Shown piece after piece: positions 1-7,585 of a DNA stretch of 19,120 bases (position 1 is its first letter; each line of letters starts with the position of its first letter). A program made the position numbers and the translations under genes. This DNA comes from GCA-002727735 sp036159515. GTDB lineage: Bacteria > Bacteroidota > Bacteroidia > Flavobacteriales_D > Parvicellaceae. The notes beneath the pieces were generated by a model. The model had not been told where the DNA came from. It made no database searches and worked only from the letters and a program-made list of their open reading frames with translations. Location of the stretch: positions 1-19,120 of the forward strand of contig JAYYEV010000012.1 in the NCBI GenBank assembly GCA_036159515.1, read 5' to 3'.

Positions 1-668
1 CCTTGTTTTAAAGACTCATCAATAGAACGAAAGTCTGCAATACCCTCCTCGTAAATACGAAGTGCTTCTCCGTAAAAAGGTCTAGCAATTCTATTTACTA
101 TGAATCCGGGTGTATCCTTTGCTATAACTGGTGTCTTCTTCCAATCGTTTAACATTGTAATTACATTTTCTAATACTGTATCGTCTGTCTTTAAAGCTGG
201 TATAACCTCAACTACCGGCATAAGGGGTGCTGGATTAAAAAAATGAACTCCAAGAAAACGACTAGGGTTGATGGCTGATGATGCTAAATTGGTTATGGAC
301 AAGGAAGAGGTATTAGTGGCTAAAACACAGTCATCCGTAATAACTTGAGAAAGGGAATGAAAGAGTGTTTTCTTTATTTCAAGGTCTTCTATAATAGCCT
401 CTATCACAAATTCAGCTTTACTAAATTCACTGATCTGGTCAACAACTGTAATGCATTTTAATGTTTGTTCTTTCTTCTCTTTTGAAATTCGACCTTTCTC
501 AATTAGACGATTTAAAATAGCATCTAATTTCTCTAAAGCACTTTTTACAGTCTCTCTATTTTGATCATAAAGATAAACCGTGTAACCCGCCATGGCTGCA
601 ACTTGTGCAATGCCTGCCCCCATAGAGCCAGCACCTACAATTCCTATTTTATCTATTTTTTTCATCAT
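1..668 (-). CDS. 3-hydroxyacyl-CoA (3-hydroxybutyryl-CoA) dehydrogenase, 3' end cut by the window edge
   Basis: NAD-dependent oxidation of 3-hydroxyacyl-CoA to 3-oxoacyl-CoA (or the reverse) in the cytoplasm, in fatty-acid or butyrate-type metabolism. The first 222 codons are present. Residues 9-17 form the Rossmann dinucleotide loop (GIVGAGSMG). FVIEAIIED at about 87-95 is the conserved acidic segment after the sixth strand. TNTSSLSI at about 119-126 is the substrate-side loop. VHFFNP at 141-146 carries the catalytic histidine (H142), with E154 in the following PVVEV as its usual partner. KDTPGFIVNRI at about 184-194 opens the C-terminal helical domain. A family member has about 280-300 residues, so roughly 70 are missing. 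The start is ATG at 668 or the next codon at 665; both are in frame and equally plausible. The gene begins 6 bp after the stop of the DUF1343 gene, so the two are probably co-transcribed, although no functional link is obvious. hbd or paaH would be possible names; the sequence alone does not decide. Confidence 0.93.
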   Translation of the reverse strand, partial: MMKKIDKIGIVGAGSMGAGIAQVAAMAGYTVYLYDQNRETVKSALEKLDAILNRLIEKGRISKEKKEQTLKCITVVDQISEFSKAEFVIEAIIEDLEIKKTLFHSLSQVITDDCVLATNTSSLSITNLASSAINPSRFLGVHFFNPAPLMPVVEVIPALKTDDTVLENVITMLNDWKKTPVIAKDTPGFIVNRIARPFYGEALRIYEEGIADFRSIDESLKQ

Positions 669-674
669 CCTAAT

Positions 675-1895
675 TTAATTCTCAAAATCCTCATAAATTA
701 AATATTTCTTACGCTTTTGCTTAAATGCGGTTAACTCATCTTGATACGTTTCTCTTATTTGATTTGCATTAGCCCCTCCCTTTATAAGGTTCATAAGTTT
801 GTCCGAACCTGCAAGCAAATTGAAAAAGTTGTTTTTATTAAAAAATGTGGGATCATCATTAAAAGTATGGTAGGCATGAATTATCCATTCAAAATTTAAC
901 TTTTTGGCACTAAATAAAGAATCTTCAGAAAGTGTACTAAAGTTTGTACCATAACAAACTTCACCTTGGTGTTTGGGGTGTTTTGCTCCAAAGGTAGGCA
1001 TGGGTGTAAATTCAAATGACATTTGCTTCATAAAAGGTGATCCGTAAACTTGAAATGGAAAAGCGGTTCCCCTTCCGATACTTACATTCGTGCCCTCAAA
1101 AAAGCATAGGGAAGGATAAAGATACACACTAACCATATTTGGTAAATTTGGAGATGGTGGAACTGGGAGTTTATATTGCGTAGAATGATTATAATTTTTA
1201 CATGGGATAATTTCTAATGTACATTTAAGATTATCCTGCAGCCATCCTTCACCATTTATCATCTGTGCATACTCCCCAATCGTTAATCCATGAACAACAG
1301 GAATTGGATGCATACCCACGAAAGATCTAAATTCTAGTTCAAGAATAGGCCCATCCACATAATGCCCATTTGGGTTTGGTCGATCCATTATGAAAAGTGG
1401 AATTTGATTTTCTGCACAAGCCTCCATAACATAATGTAGTGTACTGATGTAGGTATAAAATCTAGCTCCGACATCTTGTAAATCAAATACCATTGCGTCA
1501 ACGTCTTTTAAAAGTTCTTTACTGGGCTTTCGTTTTGCTTTACCATATAGAGAATAAATTGGTAATCCTGTTTGTAAATCAAATTCATCTTTGACTTTTT
1601 CTCCAGCATCATTCTTACCTCTGAAACCATGTTCAGGAGAAAACACCTTTTGAACCTGTATTCCTTCGTTTAACAGCACATCTACCAAATGCTCTTCTTT
1701 TACTAATGAAGTTTGATTAGCCACCAATGCTATATTTTTATTTTTAAGTATAGGAAGATAATCTTCTAATCTTTCAGACCCTGTAATTACATTGTTTGGC
1801 TGAGCAAAAAATATCAAAGTGTAAAGTAAGAAAACTAACAAGCATAATTTTTTATGATAATTAAAATGACCATGTTTGTAATTGACTAACTTCAT
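675..1895 (-). CDS. Secreted DUF1343 / GH171 family protein, NamZ-like exo-beta-N-acetylmuramidase candidate
   Basis: 406 residues. A basic N-region is followed by a hydrophobic segment (about residues 17-31, ending LIFFA before QPNN), which looks like a signal peptide, so export is likely. The DUF1343 motifs are all present in order: ANQTS (59-63), SPEHGFRG (86-93), DLQDVGARFYTY (138-149), DRPNPNG (171-177), PPSPNLPN (246-253) and FEGTNVSIGRGT (266-277). Characterised members (NamZ of Bacillus subtilis, and the Tannerella forsythia homologue) remove terminal MurNAc from peptidoglycan fragments and found CAZy family GH171; the glutamate of the SPEHG motif (E88 here) has been proposed as catalytic. 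A role in wall turnover or MurNAc salvage is inferred from family only. The first in-frame Met is used; no other Met occurs before residue 135. The gene diverges from the ABC permease across 19 bp and precedes the hydroxyacyl-CoA dehydrogenase by 6 bp. Confidence 0.9.
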   Translation of the reverse strand: MKLVNYKHGHFNYHKKLCLLVFLLYTLIFFAQPNNVITGSERLEDYLPILKNKNIALVANQTSLVKEEHLVDVLLNEGIQVQKVFSPEHGFRGKNDAGEKVKDEFDLQTGLPIYSLYGKAKRKPSKELLKDVDAMVFDLQDVGARFYTYISTLHYVMEACAENQIPLFIMDRPNPNGHYVDGPILELEFRSFVGMHPIPVVHGLTIGEYAQMINGEGWLQDNLKCTLEIIPCKNYNHSTQYKLPVPPSPNLPNMVSVYLYPSLCFFEGTNVSIGRGTAFPFQVYGSPFMKQMSFEFTPMPTFGAKHPKHQGEVCYGTNFSTLSEDSLFSAKKLNFEWIIHAYHTFNDDPTFFNKNNFFNLLAGSDKLMNLIKGGANANQIRETYQDELTAFKQKRKKYLIYEDFEN

Positions 1896-1914
1896 TATAC
1901 AAATTAAATAAAAA

Positions 1915-3435
1915 TTGAACGTTGAATTCTTTATAGCAAAAAGAATGCTTCAAAACAAAAAGCATTCCAAAAGCTTTTCCAGTGCTATTGTGTTGATTTC
2001 ATTAATTGGAATTATGCTTGGAGTTAGCGTTATGATTTTAACGGTAAGTGTTGCTGTGGGTTTCCAGACTGAAATTAAAAATAAGTTAATGAGCTTTGGT
2101 AGTCATGTTCAGGTTGAATCGCTCTACTTAAATAACAACAATGAAACAAGCCCAATCATTACCATTCAACACAACATTGATTCATTATCCAAAAAAGATG
2201 AAATAGAGGACATCTACCCTTATGTGCTTAAATCTTCTATTATTCAACATGTTGATAGTAATAAAGAAAGTGAAATTTCAGGAATTGTATTTAAAGGGAT
2301 TTCTGAAGGAAATATTGGATTTTTAAACCAATATATTATACAGGGAGCTATTCCTCAATTTGGCCGTGAAAATGATTCAATTCTGCTTTCAAAGAATATA
2401 ACAAAAAAACTAATGGCCTCTGTTGGAGATAAGATTAGTGCCTTCTTTATTATAAATGGAAAACCCAAACAGCGAAACTATTTTATAAGCGGGATTTATG
2501 AAACTGGGCTTGATAAAATTGATGACCAATTTGGGTTCATCGATATGAAACAACTTATAAAACTTAATAAGTGGGGATTAACTATTAAAGCAAAAGCTTT
2601 ATTTACCAATGATACCACAATTGAAGTCAATTGTTATACGAAATCAAAAGAAGGTGAAATTTTATATGAAATAGAAAAAGAAAAGATATCACCTGTTTCT
2701 ACTTACTACATTGATGTTAAAAAGGATACCCATCTTACACTAGTTGCCTTTGAGGTTGATGACTTAGAATCAAGTAATTTAATTAGTGTTCCTGACACCC
2801 TCATCCTAAATGTGAATTTCACTGAAAAAACAATTAAAAACGAAAATACAGATGGAAGTGGTAAATTTTATGCCGGAGGTTATGAAGTCATGCTAACTGA
2901 TTTGGAAAATGATAGAAATACGCTTAGTAGCCTAAAATCATATTTTGGACCTGAATATTTAACACTTCCGATTGAGAAACGATTCGAAGACTTATTTTCT
3001 TGGCTGAGTCTAATTTACCAAAATGTGTACATCATTATCATCTTAATGATTGCTGTTGCAATAGTAAATATGTCCACTGCACTACTAGTTCTCATAGTCG
3101 AAAAAACAAAAATGATCGGCATACTAAAATCAATTGGGATTTCAAATAAATCACTTGTTCGTGTTTTTGTAATTCATGGTGGTATTCTACTTGCCATAGG
3201 TTTCACCGCAGGAAATTTGATTGCTTATGGCATCATGTTTCTACAAAACAAATATCAATTTTTAACACTTCCTAAGGAAAACTATTATATAGATGCAGTA
3301 CCTATGCACTATCCAATAGGACAGTTTTTGGTACTTAATGGAATTGCATTTATCATATGTTTTGCCGCTTTGATTTTACCATCTTTATTAAGCGGCAGAA
3401 TCACACCAATAAAGGCTATTAATTCAGAGATTTAA
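1915..3435 (+). CDS. ABC transporter permease of the FtsX/LolC/LolE type (TTG start)
   Basis: 506 residues, inner membrane. Layout: a short cytoplasmic start (FFIAKRM), TM1 at about 23-50, a large periplasmic domain to about 365, then TM2 (about 370-396), TM3 (418-443) and TM4 (470-493), ending in RITPIKAINSEI, the usual tail of this family. The segment IVEKTKMIGILKSIGIS (394-410) is the conserved cytoplasmic coupling loop of FtsX-like permeases. Related proteins work with a LolD-type ATPase to release lipoproteins or extrude periplasmic substrates; no ATPase or partner gene is in this window, so the substrate is unknown. The start is TTG: an in-frame TAA lies two codons upstream (1909-1911), and translation from TTG gives the N-terminus expected for the family (NVEFFIAKR). 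Usual length is about 400-420 residues; the excess comes from an insertion at about 221-317 in the periplasmic domain. The stop codon overlaps that of the convergent aminotransferase. Confidence 0.9.
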   Translation: MNVEFFIAKRMLQNKKHSKSFSSAIVLISLIGIMLGVSVMILTVSVAVGFQTEIKNKLMSFGSHVQVESLYLNNNNETSPIITIQHNIDSLSKKDEIEDIYPYVLKSSIIQHVDSNKESEISGIVFKGISEGNIGFLNQYIIQGAIPQFGRENDSILLSKNITKKLMASVGDKISAFFIINGKPKQRNYFISGIYETGLDKIDDQFGFIDMKQLIKLNKWGLTIKAKALFTNDTTIEVNCYTKSKEGEILYEIEKEKISPVSTYYIDVKKDTHLTLVAFEVDDLESSNLISVPDTLILNVNFTEKTIKNENTDGSGKFYAGGYEVMLTDLENDRNTLSSLKSYFGPEYLTLPIEKRFEDLFSWLSLIYQNVYIIIILMIAVAIVNMSTALLVLIVEKTKMIGILKSIGISNKSLVRVFVIHGGILLAIGFTAGNLIAYGIMFLQNKYQFLTLPKENYYIDAVPMHYPIGQFLVLNGIAFIICFAALILPSLLSGRITPIKAINSEI

Positions 3436-4640
3436 TCTAATTTAGAAATGGCTGATTTTATACGATAAACAGCTTCTTTTAATTGATCCATTGATGCAGC
3501 ATAAGATATTCTAATGCAATTTGGTGAACCAAATGCGTTTCCTGTTACTAAAGCAACTTTAGCTTCTTCGAGCAAAAACAAACAAAAATCATCTGCATTA
3601 TATATTGTTTTTCCATTGAAATGTTGCCCAAAAAGTTCACTTATATCAGGAAATAAATAAAATGCGCCCTTGGGTTCGTTAATTTTGATGCCCTTAATAT
3701 TTCTGAGCTCCTTCAACATGAAGTTTCTCCGTTCTAAAAAAGCTTCCTTCATTGGTAAAACTATACTAGGATTATGACTTACCGCAGCGAGAGCAGCACG
3801 TTGAGAAATACTTGAAGCGCCAGATGTAAACTGACCTTGAATTTTTGTACATGCCTTTGCAATCCACTCTGGTGCACCTATGTACCCCAATCTCCAGCCC
3901 GTCATTGCGAATGACTTTGAGACGCCATTTACGGTCACTACTTGCGGATACATATCATCAAAGGCTGCCATTGAAAAATAAGAATCCGTAAAATTAATAT
4001 GCTCATATATTTCATCACTTACCACTACTACAGAGCTGTGACGTACTAATACATCTGCCAAACTTCTCAACTCATCTTTAGAATATACACTTCCAGAAGG
4101 ATTACAAGGAGAGCTATAAATCATCAACTTTGTTCTTTCATTGATTGCATTTTTTAACTGGTCGGCAGTAATTTTAAAGTCACTTTCAATGGTGGTTTCA
4201 ATGGGAACTATTTTAGCTCCTGCCATTTTAAAAATTTCTTCATAGCTAACCCAATAAGGTGTAGGAATAATAACTTCGTCACCTGGATTAATTAAACTAA
4301 GAGCTACATTAGCAATAGATTGTTTGGCACCGGTTGAGACTACAATTTGATTAATTTGGTAAGAGATATTATTATCCCTTTTAAACTTATTACTAATGGC
4401 TGTTCTTAAATCTTCATATCCATTAACAGCCATGTATTTTGAATAATTTTGATCAATGCCTTCCTTAGCTGCTTCTTTAATAAAATCAGGGGTATTGAAA
4501 TCTGGCTCTCCCAAACTTAAGCTTATTACATCAATACCTTGTGCTTTTAATTCCCTACTTTTTCTAGCCATGGCAATTGTTGCCGATTCTGATAAATTAT
4601 TAACTCTTTCTGAAAGAAGATTTTTTGATGATTTTTCCAT
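3432..4640 (-). CDS. Class I pyridoxal-phosphate aminotransferase, aspartate aminotransferase type
   Basis: 402 residues, cytoplasmic, full length for the family. It transfers amino groups between an amino acid (probably aspartate) and 2-oxoglutarate. Visible active-site elements: SLGEPDF (42-48), TGAKQ (103-107, phosphate loop), PYW (W130, stacks on PLP), CNPSG (N180), SDEIYEH (D209 and Y212, contacting the pyridine ring), VSKSFAMTGWR (K242 forms the Schiff base; R250 phosphate contact) and CIRISY (R377, binds the substrate alpha-carboxylate). This is the layout of bacterial aspartate aminotransferases outside the E. coli AspC subgroup; some relatives also act on prephenate, which sequence reading cannot exclude. 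ATG at 4640 is the first plausible start. The gene converges with the ABC permease, sharing the bases TTAA (3432-3435) that contain both stop codons, and diverges from the small membrane protein across 117 bp. Confidence 0.95.
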   Translation of the reverse strand: MEKSSKNLLSERVNNLSESATIAMARKSRELKAQGIDVISLSLGEPDFNTPDFIKEAAKEGIDQNYSKYMAVNGYEDLRTAISNKFKRDNNISYQINQIVVSTGAKQSIANVALSLINPGDEVIIPTPYWVSYEEIFKMAGAKIVPIETTIESDFKITADQLKNAINERTKLMIYSSPCNPSGSVYSKDELRSLADVLVRHSSVVVVSDEIYEHINFTDSYFSMAAFDDMYPQVVTVNGVSKSFAMTGWRLGYIGAPEWIAKACTKIQGQFTSGASSISQRAALAAVSHNPSIVLPMKEAFLERRNFMLKELRNIKGIKINEPKGAFYLFPDISELFGQHFNGKTIYNADDFCLFLLEEAKVALVTGNAFGSPNCIRISYAASMDQLKEAVYRIKSAISKLD

Positions 4641-4757
4641 GTCGCAAAATTAAGTATTTGCTTTGCTTAACCTTGCTTTTAGGAAAAAGAAATAAACAGA
4701 TTATTCACTTTTGTAACATATGATCTATAAATTCGTTTTTAAATTAAAAAGCTTACT
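4641..4757. other. Divergent intergenic region, 117 bp
   Basis: This is the only sizeable gap in the left half. It separates the start codons of the aminotransferase (minus) and the small membrane protein (plus), so promoters for both should lie here. It is A+T-rich. A TAATTTTG motif is present on the minus strand (4645-4652). On the plus strand, TAAATTCG (4728-4735) is one base off TAnnTTTG, but the nearest TTG (4711-4713) is only 14 bp upstream, short of the usual spacing. I see no hairpin, RNA gene or repeat. Confidence 0.6.
4645..4652 (-). promoter_or_regulatory. Candidate Bacteroidota -7 element (TAnnTTTG) upstream of the aminotransferase
   Basis: Read on the minus strand the octamer is TAATTTTG, an exact match to the Bacteroidota -7 consensus TAnnTTTG. 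It ends only 4 bp before the ATG at 4640, so a transcript from it would be leaderless or nearly so. No TTG lies about 19 bp upstream as a -33 element. In such A+T-rich DNA a chance match is quite possible. Confidence 0.25.
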
Positions 4758-5276
4758 ATGAAAGATGCCATAATATTACTCATACCACTTGCAGGAATGT
4801 TGTTAATTACATATCTACTGCTACAACATTTCTTTAATAAGCAATTGAAAGAAAATGAAAAGGAGCTAATCAATTATAAAACAAAAACCTACCTACCGTT
4901 AAAAATTCAAGCTTATGAAAGAGCTATTTTATTTTTAGAACGAATTGACCCTAATAACTTAATCATTAGAATTCACAAACCGTCCATGAATGCCGCTAAA
5001 CTTCATCTTGAAATTTTGAAACAAATTCGTGAAGAGTACAACCATAACATGTCTCAACAAATCTATATAAGTCCTAAATCTTGGGCTGAATTGATTAAAG
5101 GAAAAGAAGAGACGGTACAAATAGCAAATACAGCACTAGGTCAATTAAAAGACGATGCTAATGCTGTAGCGTTAAGCACAAAAATCTTTGAGATTATTTC
5201 AAAACTACCTCACAATCCTGCAGCTAATGCAAGAAAAATAATCATAAATGAATTTCAAAGAACCGTCTTGAAGTAA
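4758..5276 (+). CDS. Membrane-anchored Bacteroidota protein of unknown function (DUF7935-like)
   Basis: 172 residues. One N-terminal membrane segment (about residues 4-24, IILLIPLAGMLLITYLLL) is followed by a charged, helix-rich soluble part, probably cytoplasmic. Recognisable blocks are LPLKIQAYERAILFLERI (about 47-64), then NNLIIRIHKP, and EEYNHNMSQQIYISPKSW (about 92-109). I recognise this pattern from a widespread Bacteroidota family without known function; I believe Pfam calls it DUF7935, but I cannot check that here. No catalytic motif is visible, and the repeated helical charge pattern would suit a scaffold or interaction role, which is only a guess. The start is ATG at 4758. It diverges from the aminotransferase and converges with the S46 peptidase, with 4 bp between the two stop codons, so nothing suggests an operon partner. 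Confidence 0.8.
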   Translation: MKDAIILLIPLAGMLLITYLLLQHFFNKQLKENEKELINYKTKTYLPLKIQAYERAILFLERIDPNNLIIRIHKPSMNAAKLHLEILKQIREEYNHNMSQQIYISPKSWAELIKGKEETVQIANTALGQLKDDANAVALSTKIFEIISKLPHNPAANARKIIINEFQRTVLK

Positions 5277-5280
5277 TCGG

Positions 5281-7515
5281 TTATTGGGCAATTACTGGCT
5301 CTGGCTTTTCTTCCTTTTCAGCGGGTTGATCCACATGCCTTTCCGTAATGACGTTCATCTCCTCAATTAGATGAGAAGCACCAGCATATTTGTCAATGAT
5401 AAATAATGTGTATCGAACATCAACAGAAATAGTACGCTGAATATTTGGTTCAAAATAGATATCACCACTCATTGCCTCCCAATTTCCATCAAAAGCAGTA
5501 CCAATTAATTCGCCATATGCATTGATGACAGGGCTTCCCGAATTTCCGCCAGTAATATCATTATTTGACAAAAACCCAACCGGTAACTTTCCGTCTTCTT
5601 TTCTAGCATATGGACCGTAATCTTTAGACTCAAATAAGTCTTTTAAACGTTGAGGAACATAAAATTCATGGTTTTTATCTTCCGTAATTACTTCTTTTTG
5701 CATGACTCCTTCAAGCGTAGTATAAAAGTCATAATGTACTGCATCTGCAGGATCATAAGGGAGAACGTTTCCGTAAGTAAATCGCATTGTGGAATTCGCA
5801 TCAGAGGCCTTATTCATTCCCATTTTTTGAAGACCATCTACGAATAACCTCATCCCTTTATTGTAATCACTATCAAAAGCCATTTTGGGCATCAAAACCT
5901 TTGATCTGTAAACAGCAAGAAACTCTTTTTGTAATTGATATACCAAATCCTTTTCTAAGGATTTTAATGACAAACTATTATTTACCCATTCTTCAAATTT
6001 TACATATGAACTAAAGGGTGTTTTTTTGAAGTATTTGTTTGCAAAATTTGTGAAATCACCTTTGCATTTTTTATGTAAAGAAGTTAAAAGTGGTGGATGA
6101 AATTCTTTGGGAACATCATTATAATAAAGACTAAGAGCTGCTGCTAAAATATTTTCATCAATTGTAGCATTATAGTCCTTGAAATAATTCTTCGCTTTTT
6201 CTAATAATACAGATTTAGCATCAGATGCATCAGATTCAGTTTTAAGAGCCTGATAAATTTGGGATCTTTCACCTAAGTTTCTTATCATAAATAACATTAT
6301 TTCAGAACCTACAATTGCTTCTTGAAAATACACATTGGGAATAGTGTATTTTGAAGAACCTTCTACTGAATTTTCAATTAGTTCTAGGGCATCACCGTAT
6401 TTAGCTGATAATTTATTTTGAGTGAACCAGTCTGTAAAATTGGCTTCAATCACTTCTTTTTTCTGCTGCACCTTGTTGTTTACCAATTGCTCGCTTTGAC
6501 CAATAAAATATTTCCAATAATTACTTACTCTGGCATGTTTTGAAGCATACTGAATTCGAGTCTTTTGGCTCTTATTCATTTCTTCTTCCATAAGATCTAA
6601 TTTGATTCTCCTAATTTTTACCCTTGCAGGCTGCTCTACCTCTACCGCCTCATTTACGCCCCAAGATGTTAAATAACGATCTGTACTTCCAGGATAACCC
6701 ATGATCATGGCATAATCACCTTCTTGTACTCCAGCTATAGAAACGGGCAATGCGTGTTTTGGAGAGTATGGCTTATTACCCTCATCATAAGCTGAAGGCT
6801 CATTTTCGTTGTTAGCATACACTCTAAAAAGGGTAAAATCACCAGTATGCCTAGGCCACATCCAATTGTCTGTATCACCACCATACTTGCCGATTGAACT
6901 AGGGGGAGCTCCAACTAACCTAACATCATTAAAGATATTGTATGTAAACATGTAATAATAATTGCCATAATAGAACGGTTTTACTTTTACCGAAAACGTT
7001 TCATCTGATTTACCTTCTTTTGCTTTTTTTGTTAGAGCGTTTATATTTTCTTTAATTTTTTTAGATCGATCTGTTTCTGACATTTCATCATTAACTCCTT
7101 CTAATACACTTTCGGTAACATCCGTAATTTTATCTAAAAACCAAACCCCAAAGTCAGCAGGAATTTCATCGGCATTTTTCATGGCCCAAAAACCATCAGT
7201 TAGGTAATCGTGTTCCGTAGTACTATTAGCTTGAATTGTGCCATATCCACAGTGGTGATTAGTCAACATTAATCCTTGTTCAGAAATTATTTCACCTGTA
7301 CAAAAACCGCCTCCTAAAGCCACAATAGCGTCTTTAAGACTTGAATTATTAGCATCATATATTTGTTTTGGAGATAGCCTAATGCCGCATTCTACCATAT
7401 TTTTGTATGTTTCTTCACCTAATAACATAGGTAACCACATACCTTCGTCAGCTCTACTAATAAAACTTTGTAGAATTAAGAGTAAGCTTAAAATAATTTT
7501 TGAGATTGATTTCAT
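5281..7515 (-). CDS. S46 family dipeptidyl peptidase, DPP7-like, secreted or periplasmic
   Basis: 744 residues, the usual length for S46. A signal peptide is visible (about residues 1-22, hydrophobic core IILSLLLILQSFI), and the mature protein should start near DEGMWLP, the conserved S46 N-terminus that binds the substrate's free amino end. This serine exopeptidase removes dipeptides from the N-terminus of periplasmic peptides in amino-acid-fermenting or proteolytic Bacteroidota. The chymotrypsin-like triad is present: histidine in LTNHHCGYG (H88), aspartate in GGDTDNWMWPRH (D214 or D216) and serine in TGGNSGSPV (S659). A helical insertion domain lies between (about 300-560). Eighteen residues after the serine is glycine (G677, in FDGNWEAMSGD); in characterised enzymes Gly here marks DPP7 (hydrophobic or broad P1) and Arg marks DPP11 (Asp/Glu at P1). 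The short Glu/Pro-rich C-terminal tail has no obvious role. The gene lies 70 bp downstream of the O-methyltransferase and probably has its own promoter. Confidence 0.95.
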   Translation of the reverse strand: MKSISKIILSLLLILQSFISRADEGMWLPMLLGEETYKNMVECGIRLSPKQIYDANNSSLKDAIVALGGGFCTGEIISEQGLMLTNHHCGYGTIQANSTTEHDYLTDGFWAMKNADEIPADFGVWFLDKITDVTESVLEGVNDEMSETDRSKKIKENINALTKKAKEGKSDETFSVKVKPFYYGNYYYMFTYNIFNDVRLVGAPPSSIGKYGGDTDNWMWPRHTGDFTLFRVYANNENEPSAYDEGNKPYSPKHALPVSIAGVQEGDYAMIMGYPGSTDRYLTSWGVNEAVEVEQPARVKIRRIKLDLMEEEMNKSQKTRIQYASKHARVSNYWKYFIGQSEQLVNNKVQQKKEVIEANFTDWFTQNKLSAKYGDALELIENSVEGSSKYTIPNVYFQEAIVGSEIMLFMIRNLGERSQIYQALKTESDASDAKSVLLEKAKNYFKDYNATIDENILAAALSLYYNDVPKEFHPPLLTSLHKKCKGDFTNFANKYFKKTPFSSYVKFEEWVNNSLSLKSLEKDLVYQLQKEFLAVYRSKVLMPKMAFDSDYNKGMRLFVDGLQKMGMNKASDANSTMRFTYGNVLPYDPADAVHYDFYTTLEGVMQKEVITEDKNHEFYVPQRLKDLFESKDYGPYARKEDGKLPVGFLSNNDITGGNSGSPVINAYGELIGTAFDGNWEAMSGDIYFEPNIQRTISVDVRYTLFIIDKYAGASHLIEEMNVITERHVDQPAEKEEKPEPVIAQ

Positions 7516-7552
7516 GAAATATAATTTAATTGATATGCATAAAAATGCGAAC

Positions 7553-7560
7553 CAAAAATA
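7553..7560 (-). promoter_or_regulatory. Candidate Bacteroidota -7 element (TAnnTTTG) for the S46 peptidase gene
   Basis: On the minus strand the octamer reads TATTTTTG, an exact match to TAnnTTTG, 37 bp before the ATG at 7515. That would give a leader of about 30-35 nt. It sits in the only sizeable gap (70 bp) between the dcw-type operon and the peptidase gene, the place where a separate promoter would be expected. No convincing TTG is present near -33, so this stays a candidate. Confidence 0.35.
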
Positions 7561-7585
7561 ATAAATAAAATGAATACGAGGATTC

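Noticed and set aside
1882..1910. TTGACT...TAAATA as a sigma-70-like promoter for the ABC permease
   Set aside because: Initiation would fall at or inside the TTG start, Bacteroidota do not generally use this consensus, and such matches are frequent in A+T-rich DNA.
4711..4735. TTG plus TAAATTCG as a promoter for the 172-residue membrane protein
   Set aside because: The spacing is only 14 bp and the -7 element has one mismatch. It is too weak for a separate feature, although a promoter must lie somewhere in this gap.
5277..5280. Terminator between the small membrane protein and the S46 peptidase
   Set aside because: Only 4 bp separate the stops, and no GC-rich stem with a U tract is visible at either end. 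I found no convincing intrinsic terminator anywhere in the window.
5650..6014. Plus-strand open frames opposite the S46 peptidase
   Set aside because: They are short, have no recognisable motifs and lie wholly antisense to a well-supported gene. The same applies to antisense frames at 4456-4653, 8282-8479, 8594-8809, 9658-9897, 10201-10455, 10858-11049, 14626-14826, 15303-15599 and 17677-17901.
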